Part shown: positions 11,055-20,990 of the stretch, in pieces
Numbering within the stretch: position 1 is the stretch's first letter
Layout of the letters: each line of letters begins with the position of its first letter
Assembly: GCF_024139115.2 (NCBI RefSeq)
Contig: NC_085141.1
Coordinates: 70,597,481-70,661,480 of the forward strand
From: Armigeres subalbatus
Taxonomy: Eukaryota > Arthropoda > Insecta > Diptera > Culicidae
Length of the DNA stretch: 64,000 nt
Reading direction: 5' to 3'
The notes under the pieces: model-generated
What the model was told of the DNA's origin: nothing
The model's input: only the letters and a program-made list of their open reading frames with translations
Databases searched by the model: none
Position numbers and translations under genes: made by a program

Positions 11055-12267
11055 AAATTTCATTCATTTATTCAGACTAAGGCCGAAGTAGCCGTCTGTG
11101 GTATATAAGAGTTTTCTCCATTCGGCTCGATCCATGGCTACACGTCGCCAACCACGCAGTCTACGGAGGGTCCGCAAGTCATCTTCCACCTGATCGATCC
11201 ACCTTGCCCGCTGCGCACCTCGCCTTCTTGTGCCCGTCGGATCGTTGTCGAGAACCATTTCCACCGGGTTACTGACCGACATTCTGGCTACGTGCCCGGC
11301 CACCGCAGTCGTCCGATTTTCGCGGTGTGAACGATGGATGGTTCTCCCAACAGATGATGCAACTCGTAGTTCATTCGCCTCCTCCACGTACCGTCCGCCA
11401 TCTGCACCCCACCATAGATGGTACGCAGCACTTTCTTTTAGAAAACTCCGAGTGTGCGTTGGTCCTCCACGAGCATCGTCCAGGTCTCGTGTCCGTAGAG
11501 GACTACCGGTCTAATGAGCGTTTTGTAGATTGTCAGTTTGGTACGGCGGCGAACTCTTTTCAATCGGAGCGTCTTGCGGAGTCCAAAGTATGTACGATTT
11601 CCAGCCAGTATGCAGTACACAATTTTTTCTACCACCTCGATTTCGGCACCACCGATGCAAACTCGCGGTGGGTGGCTCACATTGTCTTCTCTTGAACCTC
11701 TTCCTATCATGTACTTCGTCTTCGACGTGCTGATGACTAGTCCGAACCGCTTGGCTTCCCTCTTCAGTCTGATTTAGGCTTCCTCCATCTTCTCAAAGTT
11801 ATGTGCCATAATATCTATGTCATCGGCGAAGCCAAATAGCTGAACGGACTTATTGAAAATTGTACCACTCGTGTTAATTCCTGCTCTTCGTATTAGTCCT
11901 TCTGAATCGATGTTGAACAGCAGACACGAAAGACCATCACCTTGCCGTAACCCTCTGCGGGTTTCGAAGGGACTCGAGAATGCCCCTGAAACTCGAACTA
12001 CGCACATTACCCGATCCATCGTCGCTTTGATCAACCGAGTCAGTTTATCCGGAAATCCGTGTTCGTGCATTAGCTGCCATAGCTGGTCCCCATCGATTGT
12101 ATCATATGCGGCTTTGAAGTCGATGAATGGATGATGTGTGGGCACGTTGTATTCGCGGCATTTCTGCAGTACTTGGCGAATGGCAAACACCTGGTTCGTA
12201 GTGGAGCGTTCGCCCATAAAACCCGCCTGGTACTGTCACACGAACTCCCTTGCAATTGGTGCTACTG
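11055..12267 (-). pseudogene. 5'-truncated non-LTR element, RT C-terminal half (family of 56920-60224)
   Basis: The minus strand encodes the C-terminal half of a reverse transcriptase: GERSTTNQVF, FIDFKAAYDTI, RRGLRQGDGLSCLLFNI, then FGFADDIDIMA with the catalytic ADD pair (frame 11774-12217). After a frameshift near 11775 and a ~20-codon deletion it continues as TLIRPVVLYGHETW (11438-11710) and DNDPTGTRRRGAQRARW (11064-11387). The 3' end is an (AATG)n-like tail at 11055-11075. GAAGATT occurs at 11048-11054 and 12268-12274 as the TSD. The protein is ~90% like that of the full element at 56920, so the insertion is fairly young, but it is dead. Confidence 0.75.
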
Positions 12268-12460
12268 GAAGATTCAAAACATCCGTGAAAAGGTCAATTC
12301 AAAAATTTCATCGTAGATCGGCGGGATTTTTTTAGAATTATTTATTGTCGGAATTGAGCGCCCAGATTTTTGAGAACCATTTTTTGTCGAACCCTGATTA
12401 TGGCATAGGACCACTCAAGAACCATTGTAGCCACCGGATGGACCCGGATCCGCAAAAATG
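12268..12460 (+). repeat. Satellite-like unit, right part
   Basis: This continues the unit broken at 11054: AAAATTTCATCGTAGATCGG followed by TTATTTATTGTCGGAA and CATTGTAGCCACCGGATGG. It is in the same orientation as 10925-11054 and opposite to 13640-13960. Confidence 0.55.
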
Positions 12461-12786
12461 GTCGATTCGTAAATTTAATTTTATTGGCCCCCCAGGAGAA
12501 GTTAAAAATGAAACGTTATGGAGTGCGGCAACGACAAGCGGTTTATCGACGGTTTGTACTAACGAATTCCGCATTTTTGCCGCAGTTGCAAAACACAATG
12601 CATGCGGGTTTGGCGGAATGATTTCATTTGATGTTAGATGTTTTAAAGAAGACTTTAATTGTTTTTAACGACGATTTAATTTAATATCATTTATCATATG
12701 TTCAACAAAAATAAACTTTTAGTTAAATACTAGTTGATGGATTGACTGCTTTAAATATATCAGAACAGTAGGGATAATGTTAGTTG

Positions 12787-13640
12787 ATGCATCGTCCAGA
12801 AATTCCTCCAGAAGCTCCATAAAAAAAAGAAAGAAATCCGAGATATCCTCCCAGGAATTCCTCCAATTCCTCCGGAAGCTATCCGTTATGTCGATCTTAA
12901 TTCCGATAAAAACACAAATAAGAGTTCTCCGAAAGTTTCTCGAGACTCCGTCGGAAGTTACGTTAGTCCTCCGGAAGTTGCTCTGAAAATTCCTCCAGAA
13001 GTTCTTTTTAGCAATCCTCTGCAGGTTTCTCCGGGAATTCCTCCAGAATTTCCTTTTGAATTTCTCCGGAAGTTCCTCCTGAAATTCTTTCAAAATTGCC
13101 TTCAAGATTTTTTCCGGATATTCCTCCAGAATTTCATTCGGAAGTTCAGAATTCCAGGACTTTCTTCAGAAGCTCTTTGGGAAATTCCTTTGAAAGCTTT
13201 TCTGAAGATACTTGGAGTTACTTGCGAAGGAATTCCTAGTATAATTTCCGGAAAAATTACTGGTGTAATTCCCGGAGAAATTCCTAGAATTCCCGAAAAT
13301 CATTTCCGGAGAAATTCCTGAAAGACTTTCCGAGAAAAATCCTAAAAGAAATGTCTAAAGAACTTACGGAGGAATTACTGGAGGAACTTCCAAAGGAATT
13401 CTTAGAGGAACTTCCGGAGGAATTCTTAGAGGAACTTTTGGAGGAATTCTTGGAGGAGCTTTCGGAGTAATTCTTGGTGAAATTCCCGAAGGAATTCCTG
13501 GGGGCGCTTCTGAAGGGATTCCTGGAAGAACTTCCTGGAGAACTAAAGATGGAATTTTGGATAAACTTTCAAAGGAATTACTGGAAGAACTTTCGATGGA
13601 ATTTCTGGAGGAGCTTCCGATGGAATTCCTGCAGGAGCTA
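12787..13640. repeat. Minisatellite of ~24-bp GGAATTCCTCC units in two opposed arms
   Basis: Left of about 13150 the plus strand repeats AATTCCTCCAGAAGTTCCTC-like units. Right of about 13340 it repeats GAGGAACTTCCGGAGGAATT-like units, the reverse complement. The array is therefore two inverted arms of one minisatellite around a degenerate centre. Apparent ORFs (Ser/Arg-, Phe/Leu/Glu- or Pro/Ile-rich) are low-complexity translations of the repeat. Confidence 0.75.
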
Positions 13641-13960
13641 TTCCATACACGGGTTCGACAAGAAATGATTCTCAAAAAAATTCCTGCGCTCCACGATGAA
13701 ATTTTCGAATTTACCATGTTTATAGATGTTCTGGGTATATCAGGGGACTACCACGTGGCCACAATGGTCCATGTGTGGTAAAAACATCAATTCAGTATTG
13801 AAGGTTCGACAAGCAATGGTTCCAAACAAATTCCACCGCTCATGATGGAATTTTTAAATTGACCATTTTTACCGATGTTCCGGATTTTCCAGGGGACAAC
13901 TCGGTGGCCACAATGGTTCGTGTGTGGTCAAAAAATCAACTCCATACTCAATCCATACTC
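13641..13960 (-). repeat. Two tandem ~160-bp satellite-like units
   Basis: Two diverged copies lie head to tail: GGTTCGACAAG(A/C)AATG, then CTGGGTATATCAGGGGACTA or CGGATTTTCCAGGGGACAAC, then GTGGCCACAATGG and GTGTGGT. They are reverse complements of the units around 10925 and 12268. Confidence 0.65.
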
Positions 13961-14393
13961 AATACGCGCAATCCAAAGACCGTGAAGCGATGCTTTGACA
14001 GTTTTTGAAAATAATTTGAATTGTAAAGTAGAAGCTAATTTTTTTTCGGGACCGCCCTATCTAAATTTAGTTATTTTGTCTTAAAACATTACCTGTATGA
14101 GAAAAAAAAAATATTATTTCGACAACTTTGTAGAACAGTACGGCCCCTTAATTTGAAAAAATAAAAAAATACATTTTACAAAATTTGTCACCAAAGAGCC
14201 ACCCTAACGACAACTTACACCAAAAATAGACCTTTTCTTGTAGATAACTTCGTCTGAAGACGTAAAAACTCTAGCACTAATGGTTTTCGAGTTATCGAAT
14301 TATGACGTGAAATTCCACGAATCCGACCATTGTGCGCCGTCGCCACCGACGATTTTCGGACCGGCATATACCTCTACTGCGGATCAACGCATA
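13961..14393. other. Unassigned sequence
   Basis: No gene or clear element. It contains a short word, CAACTTTGTAGAA, that recurs near 51250 and may belong to a diverged repeat. Confidence 0.25.
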
Positions 14394-14555
14394 ATTCTTG
14401 CTTAACTTTTCAAAAGGTCCTAAGTAACATTTTTTTCATGATTTAATTTGAGTATTGCAATCAACAGATTAATATGAAATACGTTGATTGCATTATTCAA
14501 ATTAAATCATGAAAAAAATGTTACTTAGGACCTTTTGAAAAGTTAAGCGAGAATT
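14394..14555. mobile_element. Palindromic MITE, copy 1
   Basis: Arms of ~75 bp pair almost perfectly: CTTTTCAAAAGGTCCTAAGT on the left and its complement ACTTAGGACCTTTTGAAAAG on the right, with a short loop near 14473. Related copies are at 40475, 42994 and 44451. It has no coding capacity. Confidence 0.65.
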
Positions 14556-14604
14556 GTTCAATGTACATAGAAAATCTTATTGAATCTTATTGAACAATGT
14601 AAGA

Positions 14605-14853
14605 ACAGCAGATGCATAAGTATTAGATTGCTAATGTCGTTCCTGTTCGCGTGACTAACATCTAGGTCACTTTGATCTGGCAGCCAAAGTACCGGTACTA
14701 CAAGTGTCAAACCAATGTTGGTAATGAAACAAAACATGCACTACAACATTATGCATAACAAACCGACAAGTTAGGCTTGTGGAAGCATATTTTGGCAAAA
14801 TACTTTTAATGACTACAGCGCCACTAGCGTTCTAGTACTTATGCTTCTACTGT
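14605..14853. mobile_element. 249-bp MITE, termini ACAGYAGAWGCATAAGTA
   Basis: Terminal inverted repeats: ACAGCAGATGCATAAGTATT on the left, ACAGTAGAAGCATAAGTACT from the right end. The internal sequence (GGCAGCCAAAGTACCGGTAC) matches 37083-37312, a second copy. AAGA flanks both sides, but the TSD is not certain. Confidence 0.6.
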
Positions 14854-15389
14854 AAGAACCAAAGAAATCGGATGATGTGTCACAGAGTTATGGTTATTTG
14901 AATTTTGCTAAAATTTTGCCTGTCCCGATCAATCTGTCCTACCCCTGTAAATGTATCGATAACATTCATAATGCTTTCATACATTACTTCAGATTCATTA
15001 TTACAAAGGATTAATAAAAATCTCCGCATGCCAGGTGCCGCTTGAAGAATAACGGTATGAAGTTTTCGTTCTTCGATGTCGTCATGACGATTTGGTTGCA
15101 TGACGAAAGCTAACGTCGTGCACGTCATCGACGATGTGTAGAGCAGCCCGGTGGCATCCCTATCTCACACAATAGGTTTGTTTTGCAGCCAACATTACGC
15201 GACCGTATCCCACTGACAGTTCTGTATCCTAATGAGAATCAAATGTGATGCTTGTAAACAATACACATACTATCATTAATTTTACACTGATATGTTGGCT
15301 GCAAAAACATGGCGTCGTGACACCCACCTTGTGTAGAGTAGCAACGAAGACACTGCAACTCGTCGCTACTGTGGCATTTCGTGCTGTGA
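14854..15389. other. Unassigned sequence
   Basis: No recognised gene. ORFs at 14880-15128 (minus) and 15245-15436 (plus) lack family motifs. Confidence 0.25.
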
Positions 15390-15690
15390 CGATGACTATT
15401 GGAAGGAGGGAAGGAGGGGCAATATGCCCTAGCTAAGCATAGACTGTCTCTATGCCTTAACTATAACGATTTTCATGAGTGTTTCTACCTCACGCAACAG
15501 TTTAACAATATAACTATCTGATGCCATATTAAAATTAGAAAAAATCTCAATCATATTGATAATATTCACATTTCACGTGTTGCGGAAAAACTCATGATGC
15601 AAAACGCCTTTTAACCGGCAGCTCTTAGGGAACAACAAAGCACGTTGTCCATGGAGACGCATGGTTTCTCATCGAGGTGTTTGGCAAAGA
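15390..15690 (-). repeat. Dispersed repeat, copy matching 51890-52228
   Basis: The reverse complement of this ~300-bp segment aligns with 51890-52228 (shared words: TGTGAATATTAT, ATATGATTGAG, CATGAAAATCGTTA, GGCGTTTTGC, GCCCCTCCTTCCC). It is non-coding, probably the end of an uncharacterised DNA element. Confidence 0.55.
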
Positions 15691-15708
15691 AATGACTTTT
15701 AATAAAGC

Positions 15709-16391
15709 CTGATCAGTAGAGTTATTCAAATTTTGACTTTTTCGCTCCCCTGTACTTAAACGATTGTTTTTGCTATTTTAATAGTCCTCCCAAATTTTTA
15801 GCTGATTTGGATGTAATTTGATTGTGCACGTGCCATTTGAAGGTTATATGAAAATTGCTATGAGAATTTCCACTTATGTAATGGCTCGTTTCGTGAAGCA
15901 GCCCAGAATCTATTTGAATATATTTAACACATCGCCATTATAGAATAGATCCTAGGCTGAAAGTCAGTTGTTGTTGCGAAGCAATCTGACTTTTGTGAGC
16001 AAAATTATAAAGAAAACAGAAATGCTCATTATTGATATTGATGTTATTCTTTTACGTGTTAAATTGAATTTCTCATAATTCAGTATTTTACTAATAATTT
16101 TTGTTGCCAGCATCAAATCGTTTAGCAACAACGACGATATTTTCCCTTGCTAAATTTCCTACGTTGTTGTTGTTCATACACTTTAAGAGCTTAATGGGCA
16201 ATGATGAGGAACGGGTTTTCACAAAAGTTACTGTTTTCATAGTAATTTTCATACAAACTTCAAACAGCTTGTGCTCAGTCAAATTACATCCAAATTAGCT
16301 AAAAATTTAGGACGATTATTAAAATAGCAAATGTCATCGTTTAAGCATAGGGGAGCAAAAAAGTCAAAATTTGAATCACTCTACTGATCAG
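15709..16391. mobile_element. 683-bp foldback element with ~165-bp inverted repeats
   Basis: The left arm (15709-15873) and right arm (about 16228-16391) are reverse complements at roughly 80% by eye. Both start CTGATCAGTAGAGT.ATTCAA from the outside and share TTGACTTTTT.GCTCCCCT and TTGGATGTAATTTGA. There is no transposase. The length of the arms relative to the body marks it as a foldback-type non-autonomous element. Confidence 0.65.
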
Positions 16392-16729
16392 CCAACCAAA
16401 TGGTAATGATGACTTTCTTGTGCATTCTAAAAACATTATTTAGGCCATAACTTTTATACCCTTGATTGGACCTGTGCGCTGCCGCGCCACGCCGCCGACA
16501 CTTATTGTCGTACGCCGACACCGATTGTCCCTATGCCGCTGCTGGATTCATTTTTTACTCCAATACATTGGCAGTACGTTATCTCGTCTAAAATGTCAGT
16601 TGACTACTTCAGAATTTTAGCACCAAGACGCTCTAGTAACTAAAAGATTATTCCAATCACGCAGTGGTCCATCTTTTTAAAAGCAACTGTTTTAAAATTT
16701 TGAAGAATAATGATGCTTAGTTTTGGGTT
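16392..16729. other. Unassigned sequence and left target site of RTE-like element
   Basis: No gene recognised. AGTTTTGGGTT at 16719-16729 is the probable left TSD of the following element. Confidence 0.4.
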
Positions 16730-16801
16730 TGGGCTGCGAAATGGTGAGTTGACATCCGGGCAGGGGCGCCTAACATAGCTCTGGTCCTCACAAGTTCCAA
16801 T

Positions 16802-17085
16802 ACTCACGCTTCCACGGGTCTTCCGATGACAATTGACCGCCAGCTAAGGGTTGCGTACTTAGCTGGTAGTGCAGCCTGGGCACTGTTGTTCTTCTGACAT
16901 CAGCTAGAGTGAGAGGGTGCGTACTGTGGGGTCTGCCTAGGATGTGGTGGGGTTCGACAGTGGGCTCTGTTGAACTTCTATAAAAAGCTGCATGTGTCCC
17001 CAAGCAGGCCCTATCAAAGCGACCGTGTGCCGCTCAAAGCGCACTAGCCTAGTCCTGGTTTTGGGTGGGACTTTAAACAAATTTG
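16802..17085 (+). promoter_or_regulatory. 5' leader of RTE-like element (shared blocks delta and beta)
   Basis: Positions 16802-16922 match the leader of the R1-like element (4546-4664, opposite strand). Positions 16933-17075 match the leader at 56988-57125 (TGCCTAGGATGTGGTGGGGT, CTATAAAAAGCTGCATGT, AAAGCGACCGTGTGCCGCTC). TATAAAAAG at about 16980 resembles a TATA box. Promoter function is inferred. Confidence 0.5.
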
Positions 17086-17211
17086 ACCCGACTGATCGAG
17101 CGGCTGTCCACCAAGGAGGTGCGGCTCCAACAGCGTCTGTTCTGGCATCCAGCGGCTGAGTATGAAATGCTATTCCCCGGAAGCTATACCTAAGATGGCA
17201 GCCCCATCCCG

Positions 17212-20200
17212 GTGGATAGGGAACCTTGGGCCAACAACCTACTGTTCCCGAAACTTCAATTTGTTCGAGAATCCGATAATGAAAGAATACGGACTGATTT
17301 TACGGCGACGACTCTTAGCGCGAAACAACGGACACAAATAGGAACATGGAACGTTTTAACCCTAGCCCAGCAGGGTAAATTGGCACAACTTGCCAATGAG
17401 GCACGCCGCATGAAGCTTGAGATCCTGGGACTGAGTGAAGTCCGTTGGCCAAACTTTGGAGAACACAGAACGCCGTCGGGACAAGTTCTGCTATACTCTG
17501 GTTTACGAGGTGAACACGCTCCCCGGCATCGCGGAGTTGGCTTCCTACTAAGCGCTCAGGCACACTCTGTGCTTATGAAGTGGGAACCTATAAGTGAAAG
17601 GATAATCGTTGCCAGATTTAGAACACGGGTCCGAAACCTTACTATAATCCAATGTTATGCGCCAACCGATGCTGCCGATCTGCAAGACAAAGAGAACTTC
17701 TACAGTCAACTCAATGCCGTCGTAGATAGAATTCCGAAGGGTGATATCAAGATCTGTTTGGGCGACTTCAATGCGAAGATCGGATCCGACAACTCGAACC
17801 ATGAGCGCATTATGGGACGCCATGGTCTCGGAGAAATGAGCGAAAACGGAGAGCTGTTCGCAGAATTTTGTGGTAATAACGACATGGTGATCGGGGATCG
17901 CTCTTCCCTCATCGACCGGTTCACAAGGTCACGTGGGTCTCCCGTGACGGCTTTACAGAAAATCAAATCGACCACATCTGCATCAGCCGAAAATGGAAAC
18001 GGAGCCTTCTTGATGTACGGAATAAACGTATTGCCGATATCGCGTCTGATCATCACCTCCTCATCGGCGAAATACGCCTGCGCATTGCGCGGATTCGTCG
18101 GCAGGAGGAAAGAGTTGGACGACGATTCAACACACGCCGACTGGAAGATGCCACGGTGAAATGATCCTTCGTTGAAGAACTGGAGACGCACGCACGCATG
18201 GAGACATTCCGGAAGGTGGCAGCATGGAAGACCAATGGACCGCCATCAAGAATGCCTTCATCGCCACCAGCGAGAACAATCTAGGCGAACTGCGCACCCA
18301 GAGAAAACAATGGATCACCGATGAGACCTGGAGGAAGATAGAGGAGCGAAGAGAAGCCAAAGCCGCGATAGAGCGATCGAAAACCAGAGGAGCCAAAGTC
18401 TTAGCCCGTCAACGATACACGGCTCTTGAGAAGGAAGTAAAACGCTCATGTCGACGGGACAAGCGAGCGTGGGCAGACTCTCTGGCCGACGAAGGAGAGA
18501 GAGCCGCCGCAACCGGGGACATTCGCCTCCTCTACGATATCTCACAACGCTTAAGCGGGGCGAAGATGAATGCAACGATGCCTGTGAAAGACGCGAATGA
18601 TCAGTTATTGACCGACCCAACTGACCAGCTGAAACGCTGGTTCGAGCACTTCGAACAACTTTTTCAAGTGCCAACCAGGCCATCACCACCTCGGCATGAT
18701 CTGCCTAGGATCCGACGTTTAACACGTGTCAATACCGAAGCTCCATCACTGCTAGAGATTCAAACAGCCATCCAAAGCATGAAATCGAATAAAGCCCCAG
18801 GGGTCGACCGCATATCAGCCGAGATGCTCAAAGCTGACCCCATGACATCCGCTCAACTACTGCATCGTTTATTTCGTAATATCTGGGACACCGCAACTTT
18901 CCCGGTCGACTGGATGCAAGGTATCTTAGTGAAGGTGGAAAAGGGTGACCTGACTGTATGCGATAACTGGCGAGGCATTATGTTGCTGTGTACCGTTCTC
19001 AAAGTTCTGTGCAAAATTATCCTAGCCCGGATTCAGGAGAAGATCGATGCGACTCTCCGGCGGCAGCAAGCCGGATTCCGTGCCGGAAGATCCTGTGTGG
19101 ACCATATTGTCACGCTCCGCATCATTTTGGAGCAGGTCAACGAATTCCAAGAGTCCCTTTACTTGGTATTCATTGACTACGAAAAAGCTTTCGACCGTCT
19201 CAATCACGAGAATATGTGGGGCGCCCTGAGACGCAAGGGAGTTCCTGAGAAAATCATCGGCCTCATCGAAGCACAGTACGAGGCCTATTCGTGTAGAGTG
19301 CTGCACAATGGGGTCCTGTCCGACCCTATCCGGGTCGTAGCTGGTGTGAGGCAAGGATGTATTCTATCACCGTTACTGTTCCTCATCGTAATCGATGAGA
19401 TTCTGGTAGATGCGATTGACCGTGAACCAAACCGCGGGCTGTTATGGCAGCCTATAACCATGGAGCACCTAAACGACTTCGAATTGGCGGATGACGTTGC
19501 ACTACTCGCGCAACGGCGCTCTGATATGCAGAGTAAGCTCAACGACCTTGCCGATCGCTCCTCCTCGGCAGGTTTAGTCATCAACGTCAACAAAACCAAA
19601 TCGTTGGATGTAAACACGGTGACTCCTTCCAGTTTCACAGTAGCCGGGCAACCAGTGGAGAATGTTGAAAGCTTCCAATATCTTGGTAGCCAAATGGCGT
19701 CAGACGGCGGTACCAAGATCGACATAGGCGCACGGATCAAGAAAGCAAGGGCTGCCTTTGCGAGTTTAAGAAATATCTGGAAAAACAGGCAGATAAGTGA
19801 ACGCACCAAAATACGAATTTTCAACTCTAACGTGAAATCTGTTCTGTTATACGCTAGCGAAACATGGTGTGTATCAGTGGAGAACACTCAACGGCTGCAG
19901 GTGTTCATTAACAGATGCCTGCGGTATATAATTCGGGCCTGGTGGCCTCACAACTGGATCTCAAACAACGAGCTCCATCGTCGTTTGTCACCAGAGGCCG
20001 ATAGCAACAGAAATTCGGGATCGGAAGTGGGGCTGGGTCGGCCACACTCTACGTAGGGGCGGAAACGAAATCTGTAAGCAAGCATTAGACTGGAACCCAG
20101 CGGGACATCGCAGCAGAGGCAGACCCAGAGGCTCATGGCGGAGAAGCCTCAATAAAGAAATAAAAGAAGTCGACCGAAATCTAACCTGGCAACAGGTTAA

Positions 20201-20279
20201 AGTGATAGCCGGGCATCGCTCAGGATGGAGATCTTTCAAGTCGGCCCTTTGCACCACCGGAGGTGTACAGGATCCATAA
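17212..20279 (+). pseudogene. RTE-like endonuclease-reverse transcriptase, frameshifted
   Basis: An APE-type endonuclease comes first: GTWNVLTLAQQGKL, LGLSEVRW, CYAPTDAAD, GDFNAKIGSD, then, after a frameshift near 17900, TENQIDHICISRKW and ASDHHLLIGEI. A second shift near 18160-18220 leads into the 610-codon reverse transcriptase frame (18224-20056): NKAPGVDRISAEML, DNWRGIMLL, QAGFRAGRSCVDHI, FIDYEKAFDRL, GVRQGCILSPLLF, FELADDVALLAQ (ADD catalytic pair). A third shift near 20025 is followed by RKWGWVGHTLRRGG and ending GGVQDP before the TAA at 20277. The protein nicks target DNA and copies its RNA at the nick. At least three frameshifts make it inactive. RTE-like assignment rests on these motifs and the tail; the clade is not proven. 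Confidence 0.75.
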
Positions 20280-20301
20280 GTAAGTAAGTAAGTAAGTTTT
20301 G

Positions 20302-20733
20302 GGTTGGAAAGAGTGTAACTCTTCTCTTGACACCTTCTCTTTTTTAGAGGAATTGAAACATCCTTTCTTTTATTTTATTTCCATGATATTTTCATTCAAA
20401 TTTTGCTAATTTTCGAATCATGTGCTCAATTCTGTGCACTAAGCCCCCCCCCCCCCCCAGCTTCTGAATAGCGTTTGCTGGAGTAATTTCAATGTTTTTG
20501 ATACTGGTTGTGAATTTAATTCGACTTTAATTATGGCGGACTTTGCGTGCCGTGCGCTCAAATGTGACGATACCGATAGCAAGTAAAACATAAACCGCAA
20601 TATATCATTTGAAAAAAATATGGTCCATAATACGAGCGTGAATGGAGCTTTTCATCACCTCCTTCGGTGGAGGCTGCCAATCCGAAGCTATTTTTTTCGG
20701 ACTTGTATGTGCCATAAACTTATTCTTGTAGCT
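20302..20733. other. Unassigned sequence with poly-C run
   Basis: No gene recognised. A run of about 16 C lies near 20443-20458, and a short duplicated word (AGCTATGATTGCC) marks the left TSD of the next element. Confidence 0.3.
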
Positions 20734-20990
20734 AGCTATGATTGCCTTTTTTTTTTTTATTTTTTTTTTTTTTTTTTTTAACTAATTTTATTTGCTAATT
20801 ATCTAATACATGCATTCATCTCTTAGACTAGGTGTTCCGTGTTTTCTTAACACTATCATCCTTATTTGCTATGTTACGCTTTTTAGTTATTATTAATACA
20901 TTTCAATTGCCTCTGGCAGTTAGAATTTTTCCTCTGGTTGAATTGAACCATGTAGGAATTACAATGTTTTCAACTTAAACTAAACTTAAC

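Larger units (their letters stand above)
16730..20290 (+). mobile_element. Full-length RTE-like non-LTR retrotransposon (3.56 kb)
   Basis: The element is flanked by AGTTTTGGGTT at 16719-16729 and 20291-20301. It ends in a (TAAG)n tail directly after the ORF stop, which is typical of RTE-type elements with very short 3' UTRs. It has a leader of ~480 bp and one endonuclease-reverse transcriptase reading frame broken by frameshifts. The full length and TSD show a complete insertion by target-primed reverse transcription; the frameshifts show it is no longer active. Confidence 0.7.

Noticed and set aside
13364..13781. Serine-, proline- or leucine-rich ORFs in the minisatellite
   Set aside because: They are translations of a 24-bp tandem repeat; amino-acid periodicity follows the DNA repeat.
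20443..20458. Poly-C run as an element tail
   Set aside because: It is an isolated homopolymer with no flanking element features; possibly slippage.
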